Below are positions 1-9,399 of a DNA stretch of 21,051 bases, in pieces. The notes under the pieces are model-generated. The model was given only the letters and a program-made list of their open reading frames with translations, was not told where the DNA came from and searched no databases. A program made the position numbers and the translations under genes. How positions within the stretch are numbered: position 1 is the stretch's first letter; each line of letters opens with the position of its first letter. This DNA comes from Sulfurovum sp. (GTDB lineage Bacteria > Campylobacterota > Campylobacteria > Campylobacterales > Sulfurovaceae), in the NCBI GenBank assembly GCA_026983895.1, contig JALSTF010000035.1, positions 1-21,051 on the forward strand. Direction: 5' to 3'.

Positions 1-424
<424 letters not shown>

Positions 425-433
425 TGTTCCTTT

Positions 434-462
434 CAGGGTCGGTTTCCCCGACCCTGTCTTTT
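434..462 (+). terminator. Rho-independent terminator after rpoC
   Basis: A perfect 9-base-pair stem (CAGGGTCGG at 434-442 with CCGACCCTG at 448-456) encloses a 5-base loop and is followed directly by TCTTTT. This is a classical intrinsic terminator just after the rpoC stop. It should separate the rpo transcript from the ribosomal protein genes downstream. Confidence 0.9.
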
Positions 463-547
463 ATCTCCAGTGATCCTGAATAGCCGCTCTGCCATACATG
501 CAGGATCCTTCTCTTTTCACTTTCAGAAAAATACAAGAATTTTTCGA

Positions 548-553
548 TATAAT
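548..553 (+). promoter_or_regulatory. Probable -10 box of the rpsL-rpsG-fusA promoter
   Basis: A perfect TATAAT (context CGATATAATACAC) lies in an AT-rich stretch about 108 bases before rpsL and after the rpoC terminator. There is no convincing -35 hexamer, which fits the sigma70 promoters of Campylobacterota, where the -10 box and upstream T-rich tracts dominate. The predicted leader is about 100 nucleotides long. Confidence 0.65.
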
Positions 554-660
554 ACACCTCCATTTTTCTATATGTAAGACTATATTAAAGCAGTTCCGGA
601 CGGTTTTGATATGGTGTCACAGCCAGATTCAATTCAAACTAACAAAAGAAAGGAAACGAT

Positions 661-1035
661 TTGCCTACAATTAACCAATTGATTCGTAAAGAACGTAAGA
701 AGCAAGTGAAAAAATCAAAATCACCTGCACTTGTAAAATGTCCTCAGAGAAGAGGCGTATGTACCAGAGTTTACACAACAACTCCAAAGAAACCTAACTC
801 CGCACTTAGAAAAGTTGCGAAAGTAAGATTGACAAGCGGATTTGAAGTGATCTCTTATATCGGTGGTGAAGGTCACAACCTTCAGGAACACTCTATCGTA
901 CTTGTACGTGGGGGAAGAATTAAAGATTTACCTGGTGTGAAGTATCACATCGTTCGTGGTGCATTGGATGCTTCAGGCGTCAATGGAAGAACCGTTGCAA
1001 GATCTAAATACGGAACTAAAAAGCCTAAAAAATAA
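661..1035 (+). CDS. rpsL: 30S ribosomal protein S12
   Basis: S12 is the decoding-centre protein of the small ribosomal subunit. The 124-residue product begins [14 protein letters not shown] and carries the invariant [11 protein letters not shown] segment and the [14 protein letters not shown] loop, so the length and sequence are canonical. Lysines K43 and K88, the usual sites of streptomycin-resistance changes, are both present, indicating the sensitive (wild-type) form. The start codon is TTG, chosen because the conserved N-terminus begins exactly there and a good ribosome-binding site (AGAAAGGA, 647-654) stands 6 bases upstream; no ATG gives the proper N-terminus. It is first in the str-type cluster with rpsG 124 bases downstream. 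Confidence 0.98.
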   Translation: MPTINQLIRKERKKQVKKSKSPALVKCPQRRGVCTRVYTTTPKKPNSALRKVAKVRLTSGFEVISYIGGEGHNLQEHSIVLVRGGRIKDLPGVKYHIVRGALDASGVNGRTVARSKYGTKKPKK

Positions 1036-1144
1036 TCTAACGATTATGCATAAGGTTTAAAAAAAGTAAAGTTTAGCTTAGAAATGAGCTTGAGACAGGT
1101 GTTGTCATTATCCTTAGGGGACAAGACTTGAGTAAATTATATAA

Positions 1145-1627
<483 letters not shown>

Positions 1628-1638
1628 GGAAGTAAAGT

Positions 1639-3729
1639 ATGCCTAGAAGTCATAAACTTGAAGATGTAAGAAACATCGGTATCGCCGCACACATTGATGC
1701 AGGTAAGACAACAACAACGGAAAGAATCCTTTTCTATACCGGTGTTGAACATAAGATCGGTGAAGTACATGATGGTGCTGCAACGATGGACTGGATGGAG
1801 CAGGAGCAGGAAAGAGGTATTACCATTACTTCTGCTGCGACGACATGTGAATGGCTTGGCAAGCAGATCAACATCATCGACACTCCGGGCCACGTTGACT
1901 TTACGATCGAAGTTGAGCGTTCCATGAGAGTCCTTGACGGTGCTGTATCTGTATTCTGTGCCGTTGGCGGTGTTCAGCCGCAGTCTGAGACTGTATGGAG
2001 ACAGAGAAACCGTTATGGTGTACCTTCACTGGTATTCGTCAACAAAATGGACAGAACAGGTGCGGACTTCCTTGAGGTTGAAAGACAGATTCGTGACAGG
2101 CTCAAAGGGAATCCTCTTGTAATACAGCTTCCTATTGGTGCCGAAGAGAACTTCGAGGGTGTGGTCGATCTTGTCAAAATGAAAGAGATCGTCTGGGATG
2201 CAGATGCGGAAATGGGTTCTGCCTATCATGAGCAGGATATCCGCCCGGAGCTTCAGGAGCAGGCGGAAGAGTACCGTGAAAAACTGATCGAAGGTATTTC
2301 TGAAGTCGATGGAAACGAAGAGCTGATGGAAAAGTATATGGAAGGCGAAGAGCTTACGACAGAAGAGATCATGGCAGGTATCAAATCTGCATGTATCAAC
2401 ATGCATGTCGTTCCTATGCTTCCTGGTACAGCGTTCAAGAACAAAGGTGTTCAGACTCTGCTTGATGCGGTTGTGTATTACCTTCCGTCTCCAGTTGAAG
2501 CACCGGCGATCAAAGGTACGAAGATGGAAGATGAGAATGAGGAAGTCATTGTAGAATCTACAGATGACGGCCCATTCGCAGCATTGGCATTCAAGATCAT
2601 GACCGACCCGTTCGTCGGACAATTGACTTTCATCCGTGTCTATAGAGGTTCTTTGGAATCAGGCTCTTACGTACTGAACTCTACCAAAGAGAAAAAAGAG
2701 CGTGTCGGCCGTATCATGAAGATGCATGCGATCAAAAGAGAAGAAGTGTCTGAAATATATGCCGGTGAGATCGGTGCGGTCGTTGGTTTGAAGAATACCA
2801 CTACCGGTGATACACTTTGTTCAGACAAAGATAAAGTCGTTCTTGAAAGAATGGACTTCCCGGATCCCGTTATTTCCGTTGCAGTTGAGCCTAAAACAAA
2901 AGCGGACCAGGAAAAAATGGGTATTGCACTCAGCAAACTGGCAGCAGAGGATCCTTCTTTCCGTGTCAACACAGATGAAGAATCCGGTCAGACCATTATC
3001 TCCGGAATGGGTGAACTTCACCTTGAGATCCTTGTAGACAGAATGAAGAGAGAATTCAATGTTGAGGCAGAAGTGGGAGCACCACAGGTTGCCTACCGTG
3101 AAACGATCAGAAAAGCGGTCAACAAAGAGTACAAGTATGCCAAGCAGTCCGGTGGACGCGGGCAGTATGGTCACGTATTCCTCAGAATTGAACCGCAGGA
3201 ACCAGGTTTTGGTTACGAGTTCGTTGATGAAGTCAAAGGCGGGGTTGTTCCGAAAGAATTTATCCAGCCTGTCAATAAAGGTGTACAGGAAGCAATGCAA
3301 AGAGGTATTCAGGCAGGCTACCCTGTAGAAGATGTCAAAGTGACACTGTATGATGGTTCATACCACGATGTCGACTCCTCTGAAATGGCATTTAAACTTG
3401 CCGGTTCTATGGGCTTCAGAGAAGGTTGTAGAGAAGCAAATCCTGTCATTCTCGAGCCAATGATGAAAGTGGAGGTAGAAGTACCTGAAGAATTCATGGG
3501 TGATGTTATCGGTGATGTTGCGAAAAGACGCGGACAGGTAAACGGTATGGATGACAGAGCGGGCAACAAGATCGTCAACGCTTTCGTTCCGCTTTCAGAA
3601 ATGTTCGGTTACTCTACAGATCTGCGTTCAATGACACAGGGACGTGCAACGTATGCGATGGAGTTTGACCATTATGAAGAAGTGCCGCAGAATGTAGCCA
3701 AAGAGATCATCGAAAAGAGAAATAGCTAA
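1639..3729 (+). CDS. fusA: Translation elongation factor G
   Basis: EF-G is the GTPase that drives ribosomal translocation and, with RRF, recycling. The 696-residue length is standard. The GTP-binding motifs are clear: P-loop AHIDAGKT (17-24), DTPGH (81-85) and NKMD (135-138), with the switch I region around [10 protein letters not shown] (58-67). Domain IV contains the [10 protein letters not shown] segment and the C-terminus is typical. An AAGGAAG ribosome-binding site lies 11 bases after rpsG, so translation is probably coupled to that gene. There is no tuf gene downstream, unlike the classical str operon; in Campylobacterota tuf usually lies with the secE/nusG/rpl genes instead (family knowledge). 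Confidence 0.98.
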   Translation: MPRSHKLEDVRNIGIAAHIDAGKTTTTERILFYTGVEHKIGEVHDGAATMDWMEQEQERGITITSAATTCEWLGKQINIIDTPGHVDFTIEVERSMRVLDGAVSVFCAVGGVQPQSETVWRQRNRYGVPSLVFVNKMDRTGADFLEVERQIRDRLKGNPLVIQLPIGAEENFEGVVDLVKMKEIVWDADAEMGSAYHEQDIRPELQEQAEEYREKLIEGISEVDGNEELMEKYMEGEELTTEEIMAGIKSACINMHVVPMLPGTAFKNKGVQTLLDAVVYYLPSPVEAPAIKGTKMEDENEEVIVESTDDGPFAALAFKIMTDPFVGQLTFIRVYRGSLESGSYVLNSTKEKKERVGRIMKMHAIKREEVSEIYAGEIGAVVGLKNTTTGDTLCSDKDKVVLERMDFPDPVISVAVEPKTKADQEKMGIALSKLAAEDPSFRVNTDEESGQTIISGMGELHLEILVDRMKREFNVEAEVGAPQVAYRETIRKAVNKEYKYAKQSGGRGQYGHVFLRIEPQEPGFGYEFVDEVKGGVVPKEFIQPVNKGVQEAMQRGIQAGYPVEDVKVTLYDGSYHDVDSSEMAFKLAGSMGFREGCREANPVILEPMMKVEVEVPEEFMGDVIGDVAKRRGQVNGMDDRAGNKIVNAFVPLSEMFGYSTDLRSMTQGRATYAMEFDHYEEVPQNVAKEIIEKRNS

Positions 3730-3744
3730 TCTTTTCGTCGATTT

Positions 3745-3810
3745 GCATCCATCTTTGAAAGATGGGTGCTGTCACTTACTTCAGTAAGCTCCTTTACCCA
3801 AACTTTCAAA
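3745..3810 (+). other. Structured fusA 3' region with two competing RNA folds
   Basis: One fold is a hairpin pairing 3745-3756 (GCATCCATCTTT) with 3758-3769 (AAAGATGGGTGC), allowing one G-U pair. A small hairpin CTTACT/AGTAAG follows (3775-3788). A mutually exclusive fold pairs TTTGAAAG (3754-3761) with CTTTCAAA (3803-3810) and GGGT (3764-3767) with ACCC (3796-3799), closing around the small hairpin. There is no T-tract, so it is not a classical terminator. It could be a transcript 3' end, a leader element of the next gene, or a dispersed repeat. Confidence 0.45.
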
Positions 3811-3880
3811 CCTGAATACAACTCAACAAAAATCTTAACTATTTCAAAAATCTCAACTCAAAAATACCAAAAGGTAAAAT

Positions 3881-4246
3881 ATGAAAGTCATCATTGATCT
3901 CATAGAAGACATCAGAGAATCCATCTCCAATGCGGAGGAGTACACTGTAACGGCGGGACTGCTTAAAGCCGACCCTGACGATGTGAATAGACTTGTCTAT
4001 GCGGGTGAGGCACCGTTGAACCGGTGGCATCTGGACGATGTCCGCAGGGAACTCATCTTCGAAATGGACGGAAGCGATGCCCGGGTCACGGTAGGAGCGC
4101 TTATCCCGCCTTTATTGATAGCGGATATGGATGTGATGATGTATGTGCTTAAAATGGATGTGAATGCGCAGTACAGAAATATGGAGATCGTTGGTTTCGG
4201 AAAGAATGAGGAGATGAAGCAGTATCTCCTCTTTATAAAAATTTAG
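3881..4246 (+). CDS. Hypothetical protein, small and acidic
   Basis: I do not recognise this 121-residue protein. It is soluble, with no signal peptide or membrane helix, and acidic in its first half (LIEDIRESISNAEEY), followed by a conserved-looking LLKADPDDVNRLVYAGEAPLNRW segment and a hydrophobic C-terminal half (GALIPPLLIADMDVMMYVLKM). The start is supported by an AAAAGGTAAAAT ribosome-binding site. Codon use resembles its neighbours, so it is likely a genuine conserved gene. It lies 151 bases after fusA behind a structured region and could be read through from fusA, as no obvious promoter is visible. Its stop overlaps the stop of the convergent DUF2853 gene by 3 bases. Confidence 0.7.
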   Translation: MKVIIDLIEDIRESISNAEEYTVTAGLLKADPDDVNRLVYAGEAPLNRWHLDDVRRELIFEMDGSDARVTVGALIPPLLIADMDVMMYVLKMDVNAQYRNMEIVGFGKNEEMKQYLLFIKI

Positions 4247-4581
4247 GCGTAAATGTCTTCTTTCCCAAATTCTTTGGCAAGCAAGGCATAAAAGAGTGCC
4301 CGGTATTTGTTTCGGTTGGAGCTTCCCATGGTTTCACATACTTTTTTGATGGCATCATCAAGTGCAGAGGAATCATCAAGACCCAACTTTTTGATCAGAA
4401 AATTCTTTTTAACCGTTTCAAGTTCACTGTTATCAGAACAGGAAACGGTCTCGGCATCTTTGTTGTGAATGGATGGACCGAGTGCACCGGTGACCTTTGC
4501 AATGAAATCATCTGCAAGTCCCAACTTCAGCTCTTTTGCTGCAGCAGTGTACTTTGCTATTTTTTCTTCAAGCTTACTCAT
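4243..4581 (-). CDS. DUF2853 family protein
   Basis: The 112-residue product matches DUF2853 as I recall the family: an N-terminal helical part (MSKLEEKIAKYTAAAKELK), the GPSIHNKDAETVSCSD segment, the ETVKKNFLIKKLGL block (about 55-68) and the SSNRNKYRALFYALLAKEFGKE C-terminus. It is a small soluble all-helical protein with no known biochemical role. The start is the natural N-terminus, with a weak AAAGGG site upstream and a good TATAAT box about 55 bases upstream, so it is probably monocistronic. Its 3' end is convergent with the hypothetical gene at 3881. Confidence 0.88.
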   Translation of the reverse strand: MSKLEEKIAKYTAAAKELKLGLADDFIAKVTGALGPSIHNKDAETVSCSDNSELETVKKNFLIKKLGLDDSSALDDAIKKVCETMGSSNRNKYRALFYALLAKEFGKEDIYA

Positions 4582-4635
4582 GAATAACCCTTTGTATACA
4601 ATAATTTAGCGGATATAAGACCCGCCAATGCAATA

Positions 4636-4641
4636 ATTATA
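4636..4641 (-). promoter_or_regulatory. Probable -10 box for the DUF2853 gene
   Basis: Read on the minus strand this is TATAAT in the context CGCTATAATTATTG, closely resembling the leuC -10 context CGCTATAATTCGC. It lies between the HTH gene and the DUF2853 gene, so the latter probably has its own transcript with a leader of about 45-50 nucleotides. Confidence 0.6.
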
Positions 4642-4655
4642 GCGGTAAATGAATT

Positions 4656-4892
4656 TCAGGTCAAATGTCTGGGACCTTCTCCGAGGAGTACCCAGTTCAT
4701 ATTGATATGATATTCTTTGCAGAAGTAGGCAATAGATTCATAAGGAATTTTTTTTCTTCGTTTGATCACGGCAAAATACTGAGGATCAAGTTTGAGTGCC
4801 AAGGCGATCTCCCGGTCAAGGATACGGGACTTCTTTTTTTCATTTAAAAGTATTTCTTTGATGCGGTGTATGACCGGGAGAAAATCTATCAT
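4656..4892 (-). CDS. Small CI-repressor-like helix-turn-helix protein
   Basis: A DNA-binding protein of 78 residues with essentially only a helix-turn-helix domain of the phage CI-repressor type. The pattern DREIALALKLDPQYFAVIK, then KKIPYESIAYFCKEYHINMNWVLLGEGP, is the family signature: a helix, a recognition helix, then the 'IPYE..', 'WLL.GEG' ending. There is no dimerisation or peptidase domain. Two ATGs are possible. I chose the second (ending at 4892; MIDFLPVIHRIK) because GGAAGG stands 6 bases before it and directly abuts the first ATG (4896-4898). Such mini regulators are common as single genes in Campylobacterota. The target is unknown. Confidence 0.8.
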   Translation of the reverse strand: MIDFLPVIHRIKEILLNEKKKSRILDREIALALKLDPQYFAVIKRRKKIPYESIAYFCKEYHINMNWVLLGEGPRHLT

Positions 4893-4926
4893 GAACATCC
4901 TTCCATTTTTTTTGTATGAAAGAATG

Positions 4927-4932
4927 ATAATA
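4927..4932 (-). promoter_or_regulatory. Possible -10 box for the HTH gene
   Basis: On the minus strand TATTAT (context AATATATTATCATTC) lies about 35 bases before the start codon, in the 88-base AT-rich gap downstream of queF. No -35 box is evident. This is weak evidence, based on position and composition only. Confidence 0.35.
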
Positions 4933-4980
4933 TATTTGGGAGAGAAGGCTTTAAAATATGTCAGATTGACATACTATGGG

Positions 4981-5358
4981 TTAAAATTTCTCAGAATCTA
5001 TCTCAATAACAGTATGCACGTTTCCTCTGGGATTAAAGTCGGCAATAAGTTTCATGGACCTTGGCTGCAGTCTGCTGTAAAGTGCATCAAAGATCTCATT
5101 GGCAGAATTTTCATGCGAGATATGCCGGTACATGAAAGAGTTGATGTAGAGTTTGAGGGCTTTGAGCTCGATAACGGTTTTATTGGGTACATAAGAGAGT
5201 TTCATGGTTGCAAAGTCCGGATATCCTGAACGGGGGCAGAGACACATGAACTCCGGGAGTTCTATATTGATCGTATAGTTTTTTTCATGGGTATTGGGCC
5301 AAAAGTTCTCATCGGCATTGATGTCAAATTCCTGTATCTCTTTTTCTCCGTATTTCAT
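4981..5358 (-). CDS. queF: NADPH-dependent 7-cyano-7-deazaguanine reductase (preQ1 synthase)
   Basis: QueF reduces the nitrile of preQ0 to the aminomethyl group of preQ1, the step before tRNA insertion in queuosine synthesis. This is the short unimodular form (125 residues). The catalytic cysteine C41 and aspartate D48 lie in CLCPRSGYPDF with the spacing known for the Bacillus enzyme (C55/D62). The QueF signature ELKALKLY is at 64-71, and the substrate-binding SHENSANEIFDAL follows. An AAAGGAA ribosome-binding site precedes the ATG. It lies 10 bases after the GGDEF-EAL gene and is the last gene of the gyrB transcription unit. Confidence 0.96.
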   Translation of the reverse strand: MKYGEKEIQEFDINADENFWPNTHEKNYTINIELPEFMCLCPRSGYPDFATMKLSYVPNKTVIELKALKLYINSFMYRHISHENSANEIFDALYSRLQPRSMKLIADFNPRGNVHTVIEIDSEKF

Positions 5359-5368
5359 AAAAGTTCCT

Positions 5369-6796
5369 TTAATTGTATTTTTCCAAAAGTTGTGTTTCTG
5401 TGAGTGCTTTGCCTACGCCAAATCCCTGAAGGTAGTCAATACCTGTGGCGATAAGTTTCTTTTTTTGTGATTCCCTATCTACCCATTTGGCTACGGTAAT
5501 GATGTGCAGTTCTTTGGACATGGAGACCATGGAGCTGAGCATAGCACAGGTCGTAGGCTCATCCAGTTTTGTAACATAGTCACGGTCAAACTGCACCATA
5601 TCGAAATTGAAGTGTTTCATATATTCCATAGAGGCATTGGATGACCCGAAGTTGTCAATGGCGATACGTATGCCCTTTGCCCTGAATGTGTTCAGTGTTT
5701 TGAGGTAGCTACTGAGATTGTGGTGTGTTTTTCTTTCATACAGTTCAATGATCAGTCGGGAAGGCTTGATCTTTGTTTCTTCAAGAAGGGAGAAGAAGGT
5801 CGCCTGAAAATGCTCATCCCTCAAAGAGAAAGGAGAGAGGTTGAAAGAGAAGGAAATATGTTCGTCTGTCAGGGGCAGCAGTGAAACAATATGCTTCAAG
5901 AGGGCTATATCGTACTCCCGTCCGCGACCCAGCCGGTTAATCACAGGCAGATAGGTCTTTGGCAGAATGGTACCGCCTTTTTTGTCGTACAGCTTTGCTG
6001 AGATCTCATAGATATCTACCTGCTCTGTTCTTGTATTGAGCAGAGGACGAAAAGAGAGATTGATCTTTTCTTCTTTCAGCGCAGCCAGGATACAGTTCTC
6101 TGTTTCTGAGAGTTTGGCAGCATCCTGTACCCGGGCGCGTTTGTTTTCCTTGTCTGAACTCTCTTCCTGAATGGCAATAAGATCTTTAAGATAAAGAATA
6201 TCTTTTTCCAGGGCTTTCCCGGTATTGGTGACGACGGCAAAGGCATACTCCGGCTCAATGGTGTCAATACGCTGATTGTTCATGATAAATTGATCCATGA
6301 TCGCTTCTATATCTTCTGTGTCACGGTCTATAGCAATCAGAAATTCAGCACCATACCGTCTTGCAATGAGTACTTTCTCCAGCCCGTTTTTTTTAAATTC
6401 CTGATGGAGTTTGTGGACTATGGTGTAAAGCAGCAGATCAACCTGGTCGGCACTGTAGTTCTCACTGATAGTGGAAAGGTTCTTAACGATCAGAAGTACC
6501 AGTGTACGGGGGGCATATTTCTCAAGCTGTGTGATAAATGCTTTTTGGTTGAATCCATGGGTTGTCTGGTCGAGCAGCGTCTCGTTGACACTGATATCCA
6601 TTAAAAAATAGATGAAGTAGATGGTCGTAAAAAGAATGCCGACCATAACAAAGGTCGTTTCAAGATCAAAGTGGATCGCACTGTTTCTGAAAAAAAGACT
6701 GTAGAATACCAGCGAGACCAGCAGAAGTATGGGAACACCTGTCCTGAGGGCAAGTTTAAACCGACGCTGGCGTTCTTCAAATTCAGAGAGAAGCAT
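5369..6796 (-). CDS. Membrane protein with degenerate GGDEF and EAL domains
   Basis: A 475-residue protein with two N-terminal transmembrane helices (about 21-36 and 47-66), a diguanylate-cyclase-like domain (about 75-210) and an EAL-like domain (about 235-475). The GGDEF motif is replaced by YGAEF (148-152), which should abolish cyclase activity. In the EAL domain the first motif is E264-I-S; N319, E351, D381 and Q457 remain. However, the second aspartate of DDFG is N382, the catalytic lysine position is Q402 and the glutamate of the AEGVE motif is K437, so phosphodiesterase activity is also unlikely. It may act as a c-di-GMP or other ligand sensor, or through protein contacts. It starts 5 bases after gyrB and ends 10 bases before queF, with a weak ribosome-binding site, so translation is probably coupled. 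Confidence 0.88.
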   Translation of the reverse strand: MLLSEFEERQRRFKLALRTGVPILLLVSLVFYSLFFRNSAIHFDLETTFVMVGILFTTIYFIYFLMDISVNETLLDQTTHGFNQKAFITQLEKYAPRTLVLLIVKNLSTISENYSADQVDLLLYTIVHKLHQEFKKNGLEKVLIARRYGAEFLIAIDRDTEDIEAIMDQFIMNNQRIDTIEPEYAFAVVTNTGKALEKDILYLKDLIAIQEESSDKENKRARVQDAAKLSETENCILAALKEEKINLSFRPLLNTRTEQVDIYEISAKLYDKKGGTILPKTYLPVINRLGRGREYDIALLKHIVSLLPLTDEHISFSFNLSPFSLRDEHFQATFFSLLEETKIKPSRLIIELYERKTHHNLSSYLKTLNTFRAKGIRIAIDNFGSSNASMEYMKHFNFDMVQFDRDYVTKLDEPTTCAMLSSMVSMSKELHIITVAKWVDRESQKKKLIATGIDYLQGFGVGKALTETQLLEKYN

Positions 6797-6801
6797 GAAT
6801 G

Positions 6802-9117
6802 CTAGACATCCAGGTGCTTGACATCTTTTGCGTGGCTTTCGATGTAGGCTCTTCTTGGTTCCACTTCATCTCCCATGAAGAGTGTGAAAGTGTCACTGGC
6901 CTCTTCGCTGTCATCTATCCTGACCTGGAGCAAGCGTCTGTTCTCCGGTGTCATGGTCGTCTCCCATAACTGTTCAGGGTTCATTTCCCCCAGACCTTTA
7001 TAGCGCTGGATATAAGCCCCTTTCTTGGCACTTGCTTCCACCTCTGCGAAGAGTGCAAGAAGGTCTTTGTCCTTGAATTCATCTGTAATATGCTCCTGGA
7101 TCTTCTGGTGAATATGGATCGCTTCATTGTAGTGCGGATTGGTAAAAAGCGTCTCGTCCACGATCAGTTCTTCCAGCCCGTCATTGGTCTGCACGAAGTA
7201 GTGCAGCCTCTCGTCTGTAATATTCTTGTTGAGGATGTTGTAGCCAAGGTCGGCAATATATGTTTCAAGTGTTTTGGCCAGTGTTTTGTTGTCGGTACCG
7301 ATAATGTCAGGGTTTTCGATCATGTAGCGCAGTACTTCCGGCAGGGCAAAACGTTTCTCGATCTCTCTAAGGGTCATTTTATAGTAGGCGACCAGCTTGA
7401 AGAGGTCGACAAGATCATTCTCTCCCATCGTGTCGCTTTCAATGACGGAAATACCGTTCTCAATAAGAAAATCATTGAGCGCTTTATCATCTTTGAGATA
7501 GGTCTCGTTCTTTCCTTTCTTGTAACGGTAGAGCGGCGGTTGCGCAAGATAGAGGTACCCTTTTTCCACGACCGGCTGCAAAAACCTGAAGAAGAAAGTC
7601 ATCAGAAGGGTCTGAATATGCGAACCATCTACATCGGCATCGGTCATGATGATGATCTTGTGGTATCTCAGCTTCTCTTCATTGAATTCGTCACCGATCC
7701 CGCAGCCCAGTGCCGTGATCATATTTTTGATCTCGTCTGATTTGAGTATCTTTTCGAGTCTGGCTTTCTCAACATTGAGGATCTTTCCTTTGAGAGGAAG
7801 GATCGCCTGAAAGACCCGGTCCCGGCCCTGTTTGGCCGAACCGCCCGCAGAATCTCCCTCCACCAGGTAAATTTCGGAGATCTCAGGGTCCTTGCTCTGG
7901 CAGTCCGCCAATTTGCCCGGCAGGGTGCCCACAGACATGGAGTCTTTGCGTTTGACCAGGTCTTTTGCACGTTTGGCAGCATCACGTCCGCGTGCGGCAA
8001 GCAGCACCTGGGCCATGATCGCTTTGGCTTCCAGAGGGTTCTCTTCAAGGTATTTGTTGAACTGTTCAGAGAAGAATTTCTGTACCAGAGGACGGACATA
8101 GGAAGAACCGAGTTTCCCTTTGGTCTGTCCTTCGAACTGCGGTTCAGGCACACGGACGGAGACGATGGCGATCAGACCTTCTTTACAGTCATCTCCTGTG
8201 ATTTTGACCCCTTTTTCCTTGGCAGAAGCATTTTTTGCAATATAGCTGGCAAGAGAGCGGGTAAGCCCGGCACGGAAACCGGCCTCATGGGTTCCTCCGT
8301 CCGGTGTTTTAATATTGTTGACGAAGGAGAGGGATTTTTCAGAATCTGCATCGCAGTACATCAGTGCAATGTCGATCTCGATATCATCTGCTTTTCCCTG
8401 AAAGAACTGTGCCCTGGAGAGAGGCGGGCGTGTGTTCATATCTTCAACAAACTGTTTGATCCCGCCTTCAAAGTGGAAGAGCTCTTTTGTTCCATCCCTT
8501 TCATCCCTGAAATCTATCTTGATCCTTGGGTTGAGGTAGGCAAGTTCCTTGAAACGTTTCATGAGGATCTCTTTTTGGAAAGTGGTACTCTCCGTAAAGA
8601 TGGTCTCATCGGCCCAGAATTCTATTTTAGTCCCCTTCTTGCGTGTTGGCCCCGTGATCTCCAATGGAGTGACCGGGATCCCTTTCTCGAAATCCTGTTC
8701 ATGGATATGGCCGTCACGGAAGATGGTCAGGTGCAGTTTCCCCGAAAGTGCGTTCACGACGGATACACCCACCCCATGGAGTCCTCCGGAGACCTTGTAG
8801 GTATCTTTGTCGAACTTTCCTCCGGCATGCAGAACGGTCAGTACGACCGTTGCGGCAGAAATCTTCTCGGTAGGGTGTTCCGCAACAGGAATACCTCGCC
8901 CGTTATCTTCGATGATCGCCGATCCTGATTTGGTCAGTGTGACCTTGATCGTATCACAGTAGCCTGCCATCGCTTCATCGATGGAGTTGTCAACCACTTC
9001 ATAGACCAGGTGGTGAAGCCCTTTTGTTGATGTATCGCCAATATACATCCCGGGTCTTTTTCTTACTGCTTCGAGTCCTTTGAGGACCTTGATGTTACTT
9101 GCGCCGTATTCTGCCAT
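6802..9117 (-). CDS. gyrB: DNA gyrase subunit B
   Basis: GyrB is the ATPase and TOPRIM subunit of gyrase, which introduces negative supercoils. The 771 residues are a normal length without the large insertion of gammaproteobacteria. The GHKL ATPase site is visible as YEVVDNSIDEA (E40 general base, N44), DNGRGIP (71-77) and GGLHGVGVSVVNA (111-123). The TOPRIM domain has EGDSAGGSA (420-428) and the metal-binding DADVDGSH (493-500). The C-terminal QRYKGLGEMNPEQLWETTM is conserved. GGAG stands 9 bases before the start. It heads a unit with the GGDEF-EAL gene and queF. It is not beside dnaA/dnaN, and no origin is visible here. Confidence 0.98.
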   Translation of the reverse strand: MAEYGASNIKVLKGLEAVRKRPGMYIGDTSTKGLHHLVYEVVDNSIDEAMAGYCDTIKVTLTKSGSAIIEDNGRGIPVAEHPTEKISAATVVLTVLHAGGKFDKDTYKVSGGLHGVGVSVVNALSGKLHLTIFRDGHIHEQDFEKGIPVTPLEITGPTRKKGTKIEFWADETIFTESTTFQKEILMKRFKELAYLNPRIKIDFRDERDGTKELFHFEGGIKQFVEDMNTRPPLSRAQFFQGKADDIEIDIALMYCDADSEKSLSFVNNIKTPDGGTHEAGFRAGLTRSLASYIAKNASAKEKGVKITGDDCKEGLIAIVSVRVPEPQFEGQTKGKLGSSYVRPLVQKFFSEQFNKYLEENPLEAKAIMAQVLLAARGRDAAKRAKDLVKRKDSMSVGTLPGKLADCQSKDPEISEIYLVEGDSAGGSAKQGRDRVFQAILPLKGKILNVEKARLEKILKSDEIKNMITALGCGIGDEFNEEKLRYHKIIIMTDADVDGSHIQTLLMTFFFRFLQPVVEKGYLYLAQPPLYRYKKGKNETYLKDDKALNDFLIENGISVIESDTMGENDLVDLFKLVAYYKMTLREIEKRFALPEVLRYMIENPDIIGTDNKTLAKTLETYIADLGYNILNKNITDERLHYFVQTNDGLEELIVDETLFTNPHYNEAIHIHQKIQEHITDEFKDKDLLALFAEVEASAKKGAYIQRYKGLGEMNPEQLWETTMTPENRRLLQVRIDDSEEASDTFTLFMGDEVEPRRAYIESHAKDVKHLDV

Positions 9118-9146
9118 GCTGAGACTCCGTTTCTGGGGGTTTTATT

Positions 9147-9152
9147 ACTATA
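9147..9152 (-). promoter_or_regulatory. Possible -10 region of the gyrB promoter
   Basis: The 282-base gap between gyrB and tsaD (9118-9399) contains no gene. On the minus strand an AT-rich run with TATAGT (context AAATATATAGTAATAAAA) lies about 30 bases before gyrB, with a further TATAAG upstream. The exact promoter cannot be fixed by eye. The far end of the gap holds a heptanucleotide tandem array. Confidence 0.3.
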
Positions 9153-9356
9153 TATTTTATCGAAATAAACTTATAGATGCCCTTGTGGAAAACGTGATTC
9201 AATGGGCATTTCGGGGCTTTTGTGAAGATATTTGGAATCAGATTTTACAGAAGAGAAATGATCGTTCCTGAAGAAGCAGTTTTCTCTCTGTTTTTTTAGA
9301 AAAAAGTAGGCAAAATGACAAAAAGCTTGACAACAGTCACAGACTATGTCAAACTT

Positions 9357-9398
9357 CCTCACTCCTCACTCCTCACTCCTCACTCCTCACTCCTCACT
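9357..9398. repeat. Heptanucleotide tandem array, six copies of CCTCACT
   Basis: Six perfect 7-base units run from 9357 to 9398 on the plus strand and stop two bases before the tsaD stop codon (TAA at 9400-9402 on the minus strand). The array therefore lies in the tsaD 3' region and upstream of gyrB. It is a VNTR-type simple repeat with no spacers, so it is not a CRISPR. Copy number is likely to vary between strains. Confidence 0.95.
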
Positions 9399-9399
9399 C

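Noticed and set aside
7090..7740. Open frames opposite gyrB, including this 216-codon frame and another at 8287-8928.
   Set aside because: gyrB is complete and conserved, and the antisense products match no family I know.
9183..9194. Single DnaA-box-like TTTTCCACA (minus strand) upstream of gyrB.
   Set aside because: It is one imperfect site without a cluster, an AT-rich unwinding element, or dnaA/dnaN nearby. It is not enough for an origin.
9357..9398. CRISPR array.
   Set aside because: The units are 7 bases with no spacers, and there are no cas genes in the window.
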